A stretch of DNA of 40,211 nt from an uncultured Muriicola sp. (GCF_947258935.1 NZ_CAMYKH010000018.1:5229-45439); one strand, 5' to 3'; counted from the stretch's first letter, positions 1 to 9,171 are shown. Translations and numbers: made by a program. Notes: generated from the letters alone by a model not told the origin.

Positions 1-1118
1 GTCACATTCTGATCAAAAACGGCTTCTCCATAAGATTTAATTAGAAGAAACCACTGCAGACTCATCATTGTCTTAGTGCATTCAAAAGTTTGTTTTGCCA
101 GATTATACCAATCTTCATCATCTGACTGCTGCAGCAGATAGTCTGCATGTTGACTGAAGGTAGTATGGGAGTTATTTCCGTCTCGAAAAATAAGTGCTGT
201 GGTAATAGTAGACATCAGCATCATCTTATGTCCATCAATTACCACAGAATCTGCCTTATCGATGCCCCGAACGGTATGCTTGTATTTTTCTGAAAAGATG
301 GCAGCTCCCCCGTGAGCTCCATCCACATGAAACCATATTCCTTTAGCTGAACAAAACTTACCCAAGGTCGTTAGATCATCATAGATGCCCGTTGCAGTAG
401 AAGGGGCACTACCTACCAGAGCAAAGACCTCTATTCCCTGATTTTTTGCATCTAAATAATACTTTTCCAGCAGTGCGGTGTCTATTGAAAAATCTTCTTT
501 TACAGGCACTTTAATGATCCCGTTAGTTCCTAATCCCATGATCCTGGCAGCTCTGTCTACACAGTAGTGTGCTTCTGCAGATACCATGAGACCTAATTTT
601 TCAGAAGTCCCGGCATTCCACACATCATGAGCTACCTTAGCCTTCCTTGCGGAGAGTAAGGCCGTTAGATTGGCAAGAGTTCCACCTGAAGTAAGAAAAC
701 CTCGCGCCTCTTCCTTAAATCCCAATTTTTTTGCCAGAAGATCTGTTACTATCCGTTCCATGGCCGTAGGAGCCATCCCCATTTCATATACGGCCATACC
801 ATTGTTGAGAAAGGAACTAACCAGTCCGGCCAAGGCAGCCTGCGGGGCAGGTGCACATACCTGATGACCCATATATTTAGGATGATGAACATGTGTTGTG
901 TGTTTCAGGACTTCCGGGAAGAAATCGGCTATCTCACCTTTCTCAAGGAAGTGCAACCAAAATATCTTCTCATCCTCTGGTAGATTCCATTGAATGACAC
1001 GATCATTTTTTTGATGCAAACTATTATCAAGGTGATTGGCCAGGACATCGATTAAGGCATGACCTTGTTGTCGAAACCTTTCTGGAGAATAGACCTCTTT
1101 TAAGATATTATTTGTCAT
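1..1118 (-). CDS. PLP-dependent group II decarboxylase, partial (C-terminus outside window)
   Basis: The minus-strand frame is open from ATG at 1118 to the window edge, giving 372 residues. It reads as a pyridoxal-phosphate group II amino acid decarboxylase (the family of aromatic amino acid, glutamate and diaminobutyrate decarboxylases). Visible landmarks are GGTLAN near residue 145, AEAHYCVD with the PLP-stacking His near 184, HVDGAHGG with the PLP-binding Asp at 266, and DGHKMM with the Schiff-base Lys at 298. Family members are about 460-480 residues, so roughly 100 C-terminal residues are missing. That part normally shapes the substrate pocket. The N-terminal HPKYMGH stretch recalls diaminobutyrate or aromatic amino acid decarboxylases, but the substrate cannot be fixed from what is visible. 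It is transcribed divergently from the peptidase gene at 1242. The fold assignment is secure; the substrate is open. Confidence 0.88.
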   Translation of the reverse strand, partial: MTNNILKEVYSPERFRQQGHALIDVLANHLDNSLHQKNDRVIQWNLPEDEKIFWLHFLEKGEIADFFPEVLKHTTHVHHPKYMGHQVCAPAPQAALAGLVSSFLNNGMAVYEMGMAPTAMERIVTDLLAKKLGFKEEARGFLTSGGTLANLTALLSARKAKVAHDVWNAGTSEKLGLMVSAEAHYCVDRAARIMGLGTNGIIKVPVKEDFSIDTALLEKYYLDAKNQGIEVFALVGSAPSTATGIYDDLTTLGKFCSAKGIWFHVDGAHGGAAIFSEKYKHTVRGIDKADSVVIDGHKMMLMSTITTALIFRDGNNSHTTFSQHADYLLQQSDDEDWYNLAKQTFECTKTMMSLQWFLLIKSYGEAVFDQNV

Positions 1119-1206
1119 ATCGTTATTGGTATTGGAAATAGTGATAAGCAGATCTTTTTAAGGCGATCTTCATCTGCTAAAATAGCGAGAAACGTACATA
1201 ATTAAT

Positions 1207-1214
1207 TACATTTG
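1207..1214 (+). promoter_or_regulatory. candidate -7 promoter box for the dipeptidyl peptidase III gene
   Basis: TACATTTG matches the Bacteroidota -7 consensus TAnnTTTG and lies 27 bases before the ATG at 1242. I see no clear TTTG -33 box at the usual distance upstream, so this is a motif match only. Confidence 0.45.
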
Positions 1215-1241
1215 GGAAACAACAAGTAAAAACAATGTAAC

Positions 1242-3263
1242 ATGAAATTAAAAGTACTGTTTTCATACTTTTTAATGGGCGCATTAATTTGGTCCTGTAA
1301 TGAGAATTCCTCGGAAAAATCAGCGATATCTACGGATGAGACTTCCTTTGACTATGTCGTAGAACAATTTGCCGATATACAGATCTTGCGATATCAGATC
1401 CCTGGATTCAATGAATTAAGTATTGAACAAAAGAAACTTGTCTACTATTTATATCAGGCCGGTTTGGCGGGAAGAGATATTATGTGGGATCAGAATTATC
1501 GACATAATTTGCAGATCAGAGCAGCCCTTGAAAGTGTCTATGAAAATTATTCCGGGGATAAGGGGTCCGATAACTGGAAGGCGTTTGAAACTTATTTAAA
1601 AAGGGTCTGGTTCTCTAATGGTATTCATCATCATTATTCCAATGACAAATTGGTTCCTGGATTCTCCCCCGAGTATTTAACTGAACTCTTAAATGAGACC
1701 AATACAGAACTAAGTGGGGATCCATTTAATGTGATCTTTAACGAACAAGATGCTAAAAAAGTGAATAAGAAAAAAGGCGTAGATAATGTAGCCGCTTCGG
1801 CAATAAACTTCTATGACCCCTCCATTACGGATAAGGAAGTGGAGGTATATTACGCCAGTGCCTATAAAGGGCCTGAGGGAAAACCCGTTGAAACAGGCCT
1901 AAATACCAAGTTGGTGAAGAAGAATGGTAAGATCATAGAAGAAGTTTACAAATCGGGCGGACTTTACGGTAGTGCCATAGATGAGATCATTAAATGGCTG
2001 GAGTTGGCAAAGGGCGTTGCCGAGAACGAGCAACAAGCCAATACCCTTGCATTGCTTATTGAATACTACAATACCGGTAATCTGGATACCTGGGATGCCT
2101 ACGCTATCTCATGGGTTAATTCAAAAGAAGGCGATATAGACTGGATCAACGGTTTTATAGAAGTATACAATGATCCTAAAGGTTATAAAGGATCGTATGA
2201 AAGTATTATCCAGATAAAGGATTTTGAGATGTCCAAACAAATGGCGGTATTATCTGAAAATGCCCAATGGTTTGAAGATACGTCCCCATTAATGGAGGAA
2301 CATAAGAAAAAAAATGTGGTAGGCGTGTCCTATAAAACGGTGAATGTGGCGGCTGAAGCAGGAGATGCTTCCCCAAGTACTCCTATTGGGGTTAATTTGC
2401 CCAACAACAACTGGATTCGACAGGATCATGGTAGTAAATCTGTTTCTTTGGGGAACATTATTGATTCGTACAATAATGCAGGAGGTTCTGGTCGTTTAAA
2501 GGAATTTGCAAATGACAAAGAAGAGATCGCATTTGAGGAAAAATATGGAAAAACTGCCTCTAAACTTCTCACGGCACTGCACGAGGTAGTTGGCCATGCT
2601 TCAGGACAGTTGAATGAAGGGGTTGGGCAGCCGAAAGAAACACTTAAACACTACGCATCTACCATGGAAGAAGGGCGGGCAGATCTTGTTGGCTTATATT
2701 TTCTGATGGATCCGAAATTGCAGGAATTAGGCCTTACAGATAATTATGAGGAATTAGGCAAGACTGCCTATGATCGCTATATCAGGAATGGAATGGTGAC
2801 ACAACTTGTCAGAATTAATCTTGGTGATGATATAGAAGAGGATCATATGGTGAATCGCCAATGGGTGTCTTCCTGGGTTTTTGAGAAAGGTATGTCAGAA
2901 AAGGTGATCGAAAAGGTAGAACGGGATGGAAAGACGTATTACAATATTAATGATTACAAGAAATTGCGTGAACTGTTTGGCCAATTACTTCAGGAAACTC
3001 AGAGAATTAAATCCGAAGGTGATTTTAAAGCAGCTGAAGACCTGGTAGAAGGATATGGGGTAAAAGTAGACCAAAAGCTGCATGCTGAGGTATTGGAACG
3101 TAATTCGGTATTCAAGTCGGCGCCCTACAGTGGTTTCGTAAATCCTGAATTAATGGCAGAAACCAATGATGCCGGGGAGATCATAACTGTTACGATTGTA
3201 CAACCCGAATCTTTTGCGGGACAGATGATGTCTTATTCTAAAAATTATGGGTTTCTAAAATAG
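1242..3263 (+). CDS. dipeptidyl peptidase III (zinc metallopeptidase M49), predicted lipoprotein
   Basis: This 673-residue protein carries the diagnostic M49 zinc motif HEVVGH (residues 447-452) and the second motif EEGRAD (476-481), which supplies the third zinc ligand. Family enzymes remove dipeptides from the N-terminus of short peptides. The length is normal for bacterial members. The N-terminus is a lipoprotein signal: a Lys-containing start, a hydrophobic run and the lipobox IWSC with Cys19. The mature enzyme should therefore be anchored in the cell envelope rather than cytosolic as in eukaryotes. It is a single-gene unit with its own candidate -7 box and a strong shared terminator downstream. 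It ends in TAG, which matters for judging the in-frame TAG in gnd. The family call is firm; the location is inferred from the signal. Confidence 0.93.
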   Translation: MKLKVLFSYFLMGALIWSCNENSSEKSAISTDETSFDYVVEQFADIQILRYQIPGFNELSIEQKKLVYYLYQAGLAGRDIMWDQNYRHNLQIRAALESVYENYSGDKGSDNWKAFETYLKRVWFSNGIHHHYSNDKLVPGFSPEYLTELLNETNTELSGDPFNVIFNEQDAKKVNKKKGVDNVAASAINFYDPSITDKEVEVYYASAYKGPEGKPVETGLNTKLVKKNGKIIEEVYKSGGLYGSAIDEIIKWLELAKGVAENEQQANTLALLIEYYNTGNLDTWDAYAISWVNSKEGDIDWINGFIEVYNDPKGYKGSYESIIQIKDFEMSKQMAVLSENAQWFEDTSPLMEEHKKKNVVGVSYKTVNVAAEAGDASPSTPIGVNLPNNNWIRQDHGSKSVSLGNIIDSYNNAGGSGRLKEFANDKEEIAFEEKYGKTASKLLTALHEVVGHASGQLNEGVGQPKETLKHYASTMEEGRADLVGLYFLMDPKLQELGLTDNYEELGKTAYDRYIRNGMVTQLVRINLGDDIEEDHMVNRQWVSSWVFEKGMSEKVIEKVERDGKTYYNINDYKKLRELFGQLLQETQRIKSEGDFKAAEDLVEGYGVKVDQKLHAEVLERNSVFKSAPYSGFVNPELMAETNDAGEIITVTIVQPESFAGQMMSYSKNYGFLK

Positions 3264-3284
3264 AATCTCGACGTTTATAAATAC

Positions 3285-3312
3285 AAAAACCGCCCTCAAA
3301 GGGCGGTTTTTT
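3285..3312. terminator. bidirectional intrinsic terminator
   Basis: A 7-bp stem (CCGCCCT/AGGGCGG, 3-base loop CAA) is flanked by an A-run on the left and a T-run on the right. It sits between the converging peptidase gene (plus) and the beta-oxidation operon (minus) and can end both transcripts. Confidence 0.9.
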
Positions 3313-3333
3313 ATATTAGGAGTAAGCAATCTT

Positions 3334-5148
3334 TTAACTGTCAAAAGTATAGGCATTATCTGCCGCTACCTTATCTGCTATTTGATTCCTTAAAGCCACT
3401 ACATTAGGCTGATTGGTGTATTTTGTAAATCGCTTTAGTCCCATCAGCATCATTCTTTGTTCATCACCTTCTGCGAAGGATACAATAGCCTCTTTTCCTT
3501 TCCTGATGACAATATCTACGGCATCATATAAATAAAGTTGTGTCATGGCGATCTGAATTGCCTGAGACTCTTTCCCGCTGCGTTTTGCATTTTTTTCTGT
3601 ACGGAGTAAGGTAGATTCAGCCATATAGATCTCGATCAGAATATCTGCAGCCGCCAACAGTATTTGCTGATGTGCTTCCAGATCCGGGCCAAATTTTTGA
3701 ACCGCACTTCCAGCGATCATCAAAAAGACCTTTTTCAGTCTGGCGATCAAATCCTTTTCTTCCGCAAATAATTCAGAGAAATCCGGAGTGTCAAAGGAAG
3801 GGATACCCATCAATTCTTCTCCTACGGCGGTTGCAGGGCCAAGGAGGTCTACATGACCTTTCATTGCCTTTTTAACAAGCATACCCACCGCAAGCATTCT
3901 ATTAATTTCATTGGTACCTTCATAGATCCGTGCGATCCTGGCGTCTCTCCAGGCTTTTTCCATTGGGGTATCTGCACTAAAGCCCATGCCTCCAAGGATC
4001 TGAATTCCTTCGTCTGATGTGCTCTGAATATCTTCTGAAACCGCTACTTTTAAAATGGAACATTCAATAGCGTATTCTTCAACCCCTTTCAATTCTGCAT
4101 CTTGATGTGAATTGCCCTCAGCTTCCCTGATGGCGATACGCTCCTCAATATTCATGGCAGCACGGTAGCAAGCAGATTCACCCGCATATGCATTGGTAGC
4201 CATTTGAGCAATTTTGGACTTGATGGCTCCAAAATTTATGATAGCTGTCTTAAACTGAATACGTTCATTGGCATAATTAACGGCTTCATTTAAAACGCGT
4301 CTTTGTGCCTCTAAACAAGCTGATGCCAACTTTATCCTTCCTACATTCAAAGCATTCATAGCGATCTTAAAACCATTGCCTCGCTCGGAGAGCATATTTT
4401 CAACAGGCACTTTAGTTTCGTTAAAGAAGACCTGACGGGTAGAGGAGGAGTGAATACCTAATTTCTTTTCTTCCTCACCCATGGAAATTCCATTCTTTGG
4501 ATCATTTTCTACGATAAATCCGGTAATGTTCTTGTCGTTCTCGATGCGTGCAAAAACTATGAATAGACTACAAAATCCGGCGTTGGAGATCCACATTTTT
4601 TGTCCGGTAATGTTGTAATGTTTGCCATCCTTGGAAAGAACGGCCTTGGTTTTACCAGAGTTGGCATCGGAGCCTGCTCCAGGTTCTGTTAAACAGTATG
4701 CGCCAAACCATTCACCTGTGGCAAGTTTAGGCACATATTTTTTCTTTTGTGCTTCAGTACCGTAGAGGGTTATTGGCAGTGTCCCTATTCCTGTATGGGC
4801 ACCAAAGGCAGTGCTAAAGGATCCGGTTGCACCGGAAATATAATCGCATACAAGCATAGTTGAGACAAAGCCCATACCCATGCCGCCGTATTCGGTGGGC
4901 ACAGATATACTTAAAAAACCTAACTCACCGGCTTTTTGCATACATTCCTTGGTAAAGGCGTAATCTTTCTTTTCAAAGCGCTCCCAATTAGCCCAAAGTT
5001 CGCGGTCAACAAATTCCTTGGTACTGTCTCGCATCATCTTTTGTTCCTCATTGAGGTCCTCCAGTGTAAAGATGTCTTCACATTTGGTTTCCTTTACAAG
5101 GAATTGGCCACCTCGTAGAATATCTTTATTAATAGTTTCTGTACTCAT
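3334..5148 (-). CDS. fadE: acyl-CoA dehydrogenase, FadE-type with C-terminal extension
   Basis: A 604-residue FAD-dependent acyl-CoA dehydrogenase that introduces the trans-2 double bond in the first step of beta-oxidation. The first family signature, YCLTEPGAGSD, is at residues 151-161. The second region runs from ILGGMGFS (about 384) to YEGTNEI, where Glu410 aligns with the catalytic base of long- and very-long-chain enzymes. After the standard domain of about 430 residues comes a helical extension of some 170 residues, as in VLCAD/ACAD9-like and Bacillus FadE proteins. It is the last gene of the marR-fadN-fadA-fadE unit, 22 bases after the thiolase, and is followed by the shared terminator. 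The order matches the Bacillus subtilis fadNAE operon. No defect is seen. The chain-length preference is inferred. Confidence 0.93.
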   Translation of the reverse strand: MSTETINKDILRGGQFLVKETKCEDIFTLEDLNEEQKMMRDSTKEFVDRELWANWERFEKKDYAFTKECMQKAGELGFLSISVPTEYGGMGMGFVSTMLVCDYISGATGSFSTAFGAHTGIGTLPITLYGTEAQKKKYVPKLATGEWFGAYCLTEPGAGSDANSGKTKAVLSKDGKHYNITGQKMWISNAGFCSLFIVFARIENDKNITGFIVENDPKNGISMGEEEKKLGIHSSSTRQVFFNETKVPVENMLSERGNGFKIAMNALNVGRIKLASACLEAQRRVLNEAVNYANERIQFKTAIINFGAIKSKIAQMATNAYAGESACYRAAMNIEERIAIREAEGNSHQDAELKGVEEYAIECSILKVAVSEDIQSTSDEGIQILGGMGFSADTPMEKAWRDARIARIYEGTNEINRMLAVGMLVKKAMKGHVDLLGPATAVGEELMGIPSFDTPDFSELFAEEKDLIARLKKVFLMIAGSAVQKFGPDLEAHQQILLAAADILIEIYMAESTLLRTEKNAKRSGKESQAIQIAMTQLYLYDAVDIVIRKGKEAIVSFAEGDEQRMMLMGLKRFTKYTNQPNVVALRNQIADKVAADNAYTFDS

Positions 5149-5170
5149 CGATATAATATTTTGTATAATT

Positions 5171-6312
5171 CTAGTTTAAAAATTCAAAGATGCCGGCGGC
5201 ACCTTGTCCGGTACCTACACACATAGTTACCAACCCGTGCTTTCCATTCATCTTTCGTTTACGCATCTCGTCAAAAAGTTGTACCGATAATTTGGTACCT
5301 GTACATCCTAATGGGTGGCCCAAGGCGATAGCCCCACCATTTACGTTCACGATCTCCTGATTGAGATCCAATTCGCGGATCACCGCAAGGGATTGCGATG
5401 CAAAGGCCTCATTCAATTCTATTAGTTCCAATTGATTCTGTTTCATTCCTGCTTGTTTAAGGGCTTTTGGAATTGCCTTTACCGGGCCAATTCCCATGAT
5501 CCTTGGTTCTACACCTGCTGCAGCATAATTCACCAATCTGGCAATGGGCTCTAACTTCAATTCCTTTACCATTTCCTCACTCATTACTAACACAAAGGCT
5601 GCCCCATCACTCATCTGTGAAGAATTTCCCGCAGTGACACTACCGCCAGCTGCAAATACAGGCCGCAATTTTGCTAACACCTCCTTGGTTGTATCAGCTC
5701 TAGGTCCTTCATCTTTATTAACGGAATATTCCGTAGTTTCTTTTTTCCCCTTGGTATTAATAAAGGTGTGCTCTATGTTGATGGGAACGATCTGATCCTC
5801 AAACTTTCCTTCTTTTTGTGCTTTCAGCGCTTTCATATGGGAGTTGAAGGCAAATTCATCCTGATCTTCTCTGGAAACTTTGAATTGTTCGGCAACAGCC
5901 TCGGCTGTTAAGCCCATCCCCCAGTAATAATCTTCATTGCCTTCCTTAGCGGCAGCATAATCTGGAGTAGGTTTGTATCCTCCCATAGGGATGTAACTCA
6001 TACTTTCTGCCCCTCCGGCAATAATACAATCGGCCATTCCAGCTTGTATTTTTGCGGTTGCGATGCCAATGGTTTCTAATCCCGAGGCACAATACCTATT
6101 TACGGTAACCCCCGGAACATCATCGATCTTAAGGCCCATGAGGGAAATGAGACGGGCCATATTAAGTCCCTGTTCGGCTTCCGGCATGGCATTCCCAACA
6201 GGTATTCAATAGTTTCAGCCGCCAATTCATCAGGACGCTTGAAACGAAATAGGCCTCTGGGTGCTTTTCCAACGGCAGTTCTGTATGCTTTTACGATATA
6301 AGCTGTTTTCAT
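5171..6312 (-). pseudogene. fadA: acetyl-CoA acyltransferase (thiolase), internal deletion with frameshift
   Basis: Thiolase catalyses the last, thiolytic step of beta-oxidation. The reading is split. The N-terminal part begins at 6312 (MKTAYIVKAYRTAVGK...) and runs in frame to AETIEYLL near 6197, then goes out of frame and stops at 6100. The remainder is open in another frame down to 5171. Just before its first ATG (6187) that frame encodes V-G-N-A, so the conserved VGNAMPEAEQGLN block is complete. Family members have about 58 residues before this Met, but only 125 bases are present, so about 49 bases (16 codons plus one base) appear to be missing. The C-terminal part holds all the catalytic elements: Cys in NRYCASG, NEAFASQ, GGAIALGHPLG and CVGTGQG. 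The gene lies 4 bases after fadN and 22 before fadE. This is either a recent lesion or a sequence error. Confidence 0.88.
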
Positions 6313-6316
6313 GTTC

Positions 6317-8647
6317 TTAATTTCTAAGGGGTTTACCAGTTTTTAGCATATGTTGAATCCTTTCCAGAGTTTTTCTTTCGGAACAAAGCGAAAGAAATGC
6401 TTCGCGCTCCAGATCTAGCAGATATTGCTCACTTACGTAGCTAGCTTCAGACAAATCGCCTCCCGCCATCACATACGCTAACTTATCTGCAATTTTCTTA
6501 TCGTGTTCGGAGATATAATGACCGGCTTCCATAGAATCTGTTCCTACAAGGAACATACCCAGAGCTTGCTTTCCTAGAACTTTTACATCGGTTCTATGTG
6601 CAGGTTGTGTATAACCAGACTCAGCCATTAATTTGGCGTGAGCTTTTGCCGTAGCAATTTGACGATCTTTATTGACCACCACAATGTCTTTTCCTTTTTG
6701 AAGGACACCTAGATCAAACGCCTCATAGGCCGAGGTGGATACCTTTGCCATTCCAATTGTTAGGAAGTATTCCTGAAGAACATTAAGTTCCACATCATTC
6801 TTTCTGAAAATATCTGAGGCCCTTAGAGCCATTTCCTTAGATCCGCCTCCGCCGGGGATAACCCCTACGCCAAATTCAACCAGTCCCATATAGGTTTCTG
6901 CCGCAGCAACTACCTTGTCTGCATGTAAGGATAATTCACATCCACCACCCAGGCACATGCCGTGCGGGGCAGAGACTGTAGGTATGGAAGAGTATCGCAT
7001 CCTCATCATGGTGTTCTGGAACATTTTAATAGCCATGTTCAGCTCATCGTACTCTTGTTCCACTGCCATCATAAAGATCATTCCAATATTGGCACCAACA
7101 GAGAAGTTGGCTCCCTGGTTGCCTACTACTAGACCTTGAAAATCCTTTTCCGCCATGTCGATGGCCTTGTTGAGGCCACTTAAAACATCAGCCCCGATGG
7201 TATTCATCTTAGATTGAAATTCCACATTTAAGATACCGTCGCCCAGATCTTCAACCACCACGCCACTATTCTTAAAGACCTCCTTCGATTTACGAATATT
7301 GTCGAGGATGATAAAGGCATCCTGACCGGGCACCTTTTTCATAGCTTTCTCCTTAATATCATAAAAGTAGGTAGCACCTTCTTTTACTTCATAAAAAGAG
7401 GTTATCCCTGCAGCTTTCATATCGAGAACCCATTTAGCGGCTTTTTGGTTTTCGGAAGCAATAAGGTCTAAGCCTTTGTCCAAACCAATGGCATCCCAAA
7501 TTTGGAAGGGTCCGTGTTCCCAGCCAAATCCGGCCTTCATGGCATCATCTATCTTGTATAATTCATCAGAAATTTCAGGAATTCTGTGTGAAACATAGGC
7601 AAAAAGAACCCCAAAACTTTTTCGGTAGAATTCACCTGCCTTGTCTTTACCGCCCACCAATATTTTAAAACGGTCTATGACCTTATCTACGGTCTTGGTT
7701 AGTTCCAGGGTAGCGAATTTTGCACTCTTTTTGGAACGGTATTCCATGGTGTCCAAATCCAGCTTGTTATCAGACATGGTCTTGATAAAGCCCGGCAGCT
7801 TAAACAACTCGTGTCGCTCATCCTTTGGGCAGTTATCATAAATACCATTAGCTACATGAACCAGAGTATCTAAACCAACCACATCTACGGTGCGGAAGGT
7901 GGCCGACTTAGGTCTTCCGATGACCGGTCCGGTTAGTTTATCAACTTCTTCTACTGTGATCCCTAATTCTTTCACGGCGTGAAACAAGCTCATAATACTA
8001 AAGATGCCTATACGGTTTCCAATAAATGCGGGCGTATCTTTGGCTATCACTGAGGTTTTGCCAAGAAATTTTTCGCCGTATCCGTTCAGAAACTCAAGAA
8101 CTTCTGACGTTGTTTTGGGTCCGGGGATGATCTCAAAAAGTTTGAGATACCTGGCCGGATTAAAAAAGTGAGTGCCACAGAAATGCTGCTGAAAATCTTC
8201 ACTTCTTCCTTCGCTCATAAAATGAATCGGGATCCCGGAGGTATTAGAAGTGATCAAAGTACCTGGAGTTCTGTGTTTCTCAAGATTTTCAAACACTTGT
8301 TTTTTAATATCGAGTCGTTCTACAACAACTTCAATGATCCAATCTACTTCCGCAACTTTGGCTATATCATCTTCCAAATTTCCTGTTTGTATCCTTTTTG
8401 CAAAAGAGGTGTGATAAATGGGGGAGGGTTTAGATTTTAGGGCCGCGGTAAGGGAATCATTTACCAAACGGTTCCTAACGCTGCGATCTTTTAAACTGAG
8501 GCCTTTGGACTTCTCCTTTTCGTTGAGTTCGCGAGGAACAATATCCAATAACAAGACTTCCACGCCAATATTTGCAAAGTGACATGCAATGCCACTACCC
8601 ATGATTCCGGATCCAACGACGGCTACTTTTTTAATGTGCTTGTTCAT
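6317..8647 (-). CDS. fadN: 3-hydroxyacyl-CoA dehydrogenase / enoyl-CoA hydratase fusion (FadN-type)
   Basis: A 776-residue bifunctional beta-oxidation enzyme that hydrates trans-2-enoyl-CoA and oxidises L-3-hydroxyacyl-CoA with NAD. The dehydrogenase comes first: a Rossmann GxGxxG at residues 12-17 (VVGSGIMGSG), then the catalytic His region GTHFFNP with EIIPG, then the 3HCDH C-terminal domains. The hydratase/crotonase domain is in the C-terminal half: APHGMCLGGGCELS and GLVEFGVGVIPGGGG carry the oxyanion-hole region and the two expected Glu residues. The order dehydrogenase-then-hydratase is that of Bacillus FadN and the reverse of E. coli FadB/FadJ. The gene lies 14 bases after the MarR gene and 4 before the thiolase, so they are surely co-transcribed. 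It appears intact. Confidence 0.93.
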   Translation of the reverse strand: MNKHIKKVAVVGSGIMGSGIACHFANIGVEVLLLDIVPRELNEKEKSKGLSLKDRSVRNRLVNDSLTAALKSKPSPIYHTSFAKRIQTGNLEDDIAKVAEVDWIIEVVVERLDIKKQVFENLEKHRTPGTLITSNTSGIPIHFMSEGRSEDFQQHFCGTHFFNPARYLKLFEIIPGPKTTSEVLEFLNGYGEKFLGKTSVIAKDTPAFIGNRIGIFSIMSLFHAVKELGITVEEVDKLTGPVIGRPKSATFRTVDVVGLDTLVHVANGIYDNCPKDERHELFKLPGFIKTMSDNKLDLDTMEYRSKKSAKFATLELTKTVDKVIDRFKILVGGKDKAGEFYRKSFGVLFAYVSHRIPEISDELYKIDDAMKAGFGWEHGPFQIWDAIGLDKGLDLIASENQKAAKWVLDMKAAGITSFYEVKEGATYFYDIKEKAMKKVPGQDAFIILDNIRKSKEVFKNSGVVVEDLGDGILNVEFQSKMNTIGADVLSGLNKAIDMAEKDFQGLVVGNQGANFSVGANIGMIFMMAVEQEYDELNMAIKMFQNTMMRMRYSSIPTVSAPHGMCLGGGCELSLHADKVVAAAETYMGLVEFGVGVIPGGGGSKEMALRASDIFRKNDVELNVLQEYFLTIGMAKVSTSAYEAFDLGVLQKGKDIVVVNKDRQIATAKAHAKLMAESGYTQPAHRTDVKVLGKQALGMFLVGTDSMEAGHYISEHDKKIADKLAYVMAGGDLSEASYVSEQYLLDLEREAFLSLCSERKTLERIQHMLKTGKPLRN

Positions 8648-8661
8648 TAATGAGTTGTGTA

Positions 8662-9114
8662 TTAATTAGTTGTTGATTCTCTATTGTATATCTTTTTTTC
8701 TGATATTACCTGGCTTATGGTATCCATTACTTCAAAGAAAGATTTTAATTGGGTCTCGGATAATTGATCTTTCACAACCTCATTGAATCTCAAGACGGCA
8801 TCCTTAGAGTCTTTTCGTTTTTCCAGGCCAAAGGGTGTTAGATAAATAAGTACACCCCTACCGTCCTCAGGATTCGGTTTGCGTTGTATGAGGCCCTTTT
8901 CTTCCATACTCTTGAGTATTCGCGATAAACTGGTTGCTTCCATTCCCATTTTGGGGCCGAGAGATGTTGAAGGTGTTCCCTTTTTAGGATCAATGCTTAA
9001 CAGCGTAAAACCTACGGCCATGGTAGAGTCAAATTTTTTGGCTTCTTCATTGTACATTCTTGCTACCATTTGCCAGGTGGCGCGCAGTGCGTAATCTATG
9101 GTTAACTCTTGCAT
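8662..9114 (-). CDS. MarR family transcriptional regulator of the beta-oxidation operon
   Basis: A winged-helix MarR regulator of 150 residues from the ATG at 9114. The recognition-helix region GMEATSLSRILKSMEEKGLI and the wing with PNPEDGRGVLIYLT are typical of the family. The frame can be extended to a TTG at 9135, but that codon is the end of a perfect -7 box (TATCTTTG, minus strand), so it should lie upstream of the transcript start. I therefore use the ATG. As first gene of marR-fadN-fadA-fadE, with a 28-bp palindrome beside its promoter, it is probably an autorepressor that controls fatty-acid degradation and is released by an acyl-CoA or fatty acid. The ligand is inference; family and position are seen. 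Confidence 0.9.
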   Translation of the reverse strand: MQELTIDYALRATWQMVARMYNEEAKKFDSTMAVGFTLLSIDPKKGTPSTSLGPKMGMEATSLSRILKSMEEKGLIQRKPNPEDGRGVLIYLTPFGLEKRKDSKDAVLRFNEVVKDQLSETQLKSFFEVMDTISQVISEKKIYNRESTTN

Positions 9115-9132
9115 AGGGAATTTTAAGCGCTC

Positions 9133-9140
9133 CAAAGATA
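9133..9140 (-). promoter_or_regulatory. -7 promoter box of the marR-fad operon
   Basis: On the minus strand TATCTTTG is an exact match to TAnnTTTG, 18 bases before the ATG at 9114. The adjacent palindrome fills the spacer and the place where the -33 box should be. The box overlaps a possible TTG start and argues against it. Confidence 0.65.
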
Positions 9141-9143
9141 TAA

Positions 9144-9171
9144 AAATTTATTATGCATGCATAATAAATTT
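9144..9171. promoter_or_regulatory. perfect 28-bp palindrome, predicted MarR operator
   Basis: Each half reads AAATTTATTATGCA from the outside inward, and the two halves are exact reverse complements with no spacer, centred on ATGCATGCAT. The site begins 3 bases upstream of the -7 box of the MarR gene, so a bound dimer would block RNA polymerase. Length and symmetry fit MarR-family operators. The pairing of this regulator with this site is inferred from position. Confidence 0.75.

Noticed and set aside
5171..6187. The 338-codon open frame as a complete short thiolase
   Set aside because: It lacks the first ~58 residues of the core fold, and those residues are present just upstream in another frame, so it is a fragment.
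9133..9135. TTG start for the MarR gene (seven residues longer)
   Set aside because: The codon is the end of the -7 box, so it would not be in the transcript.
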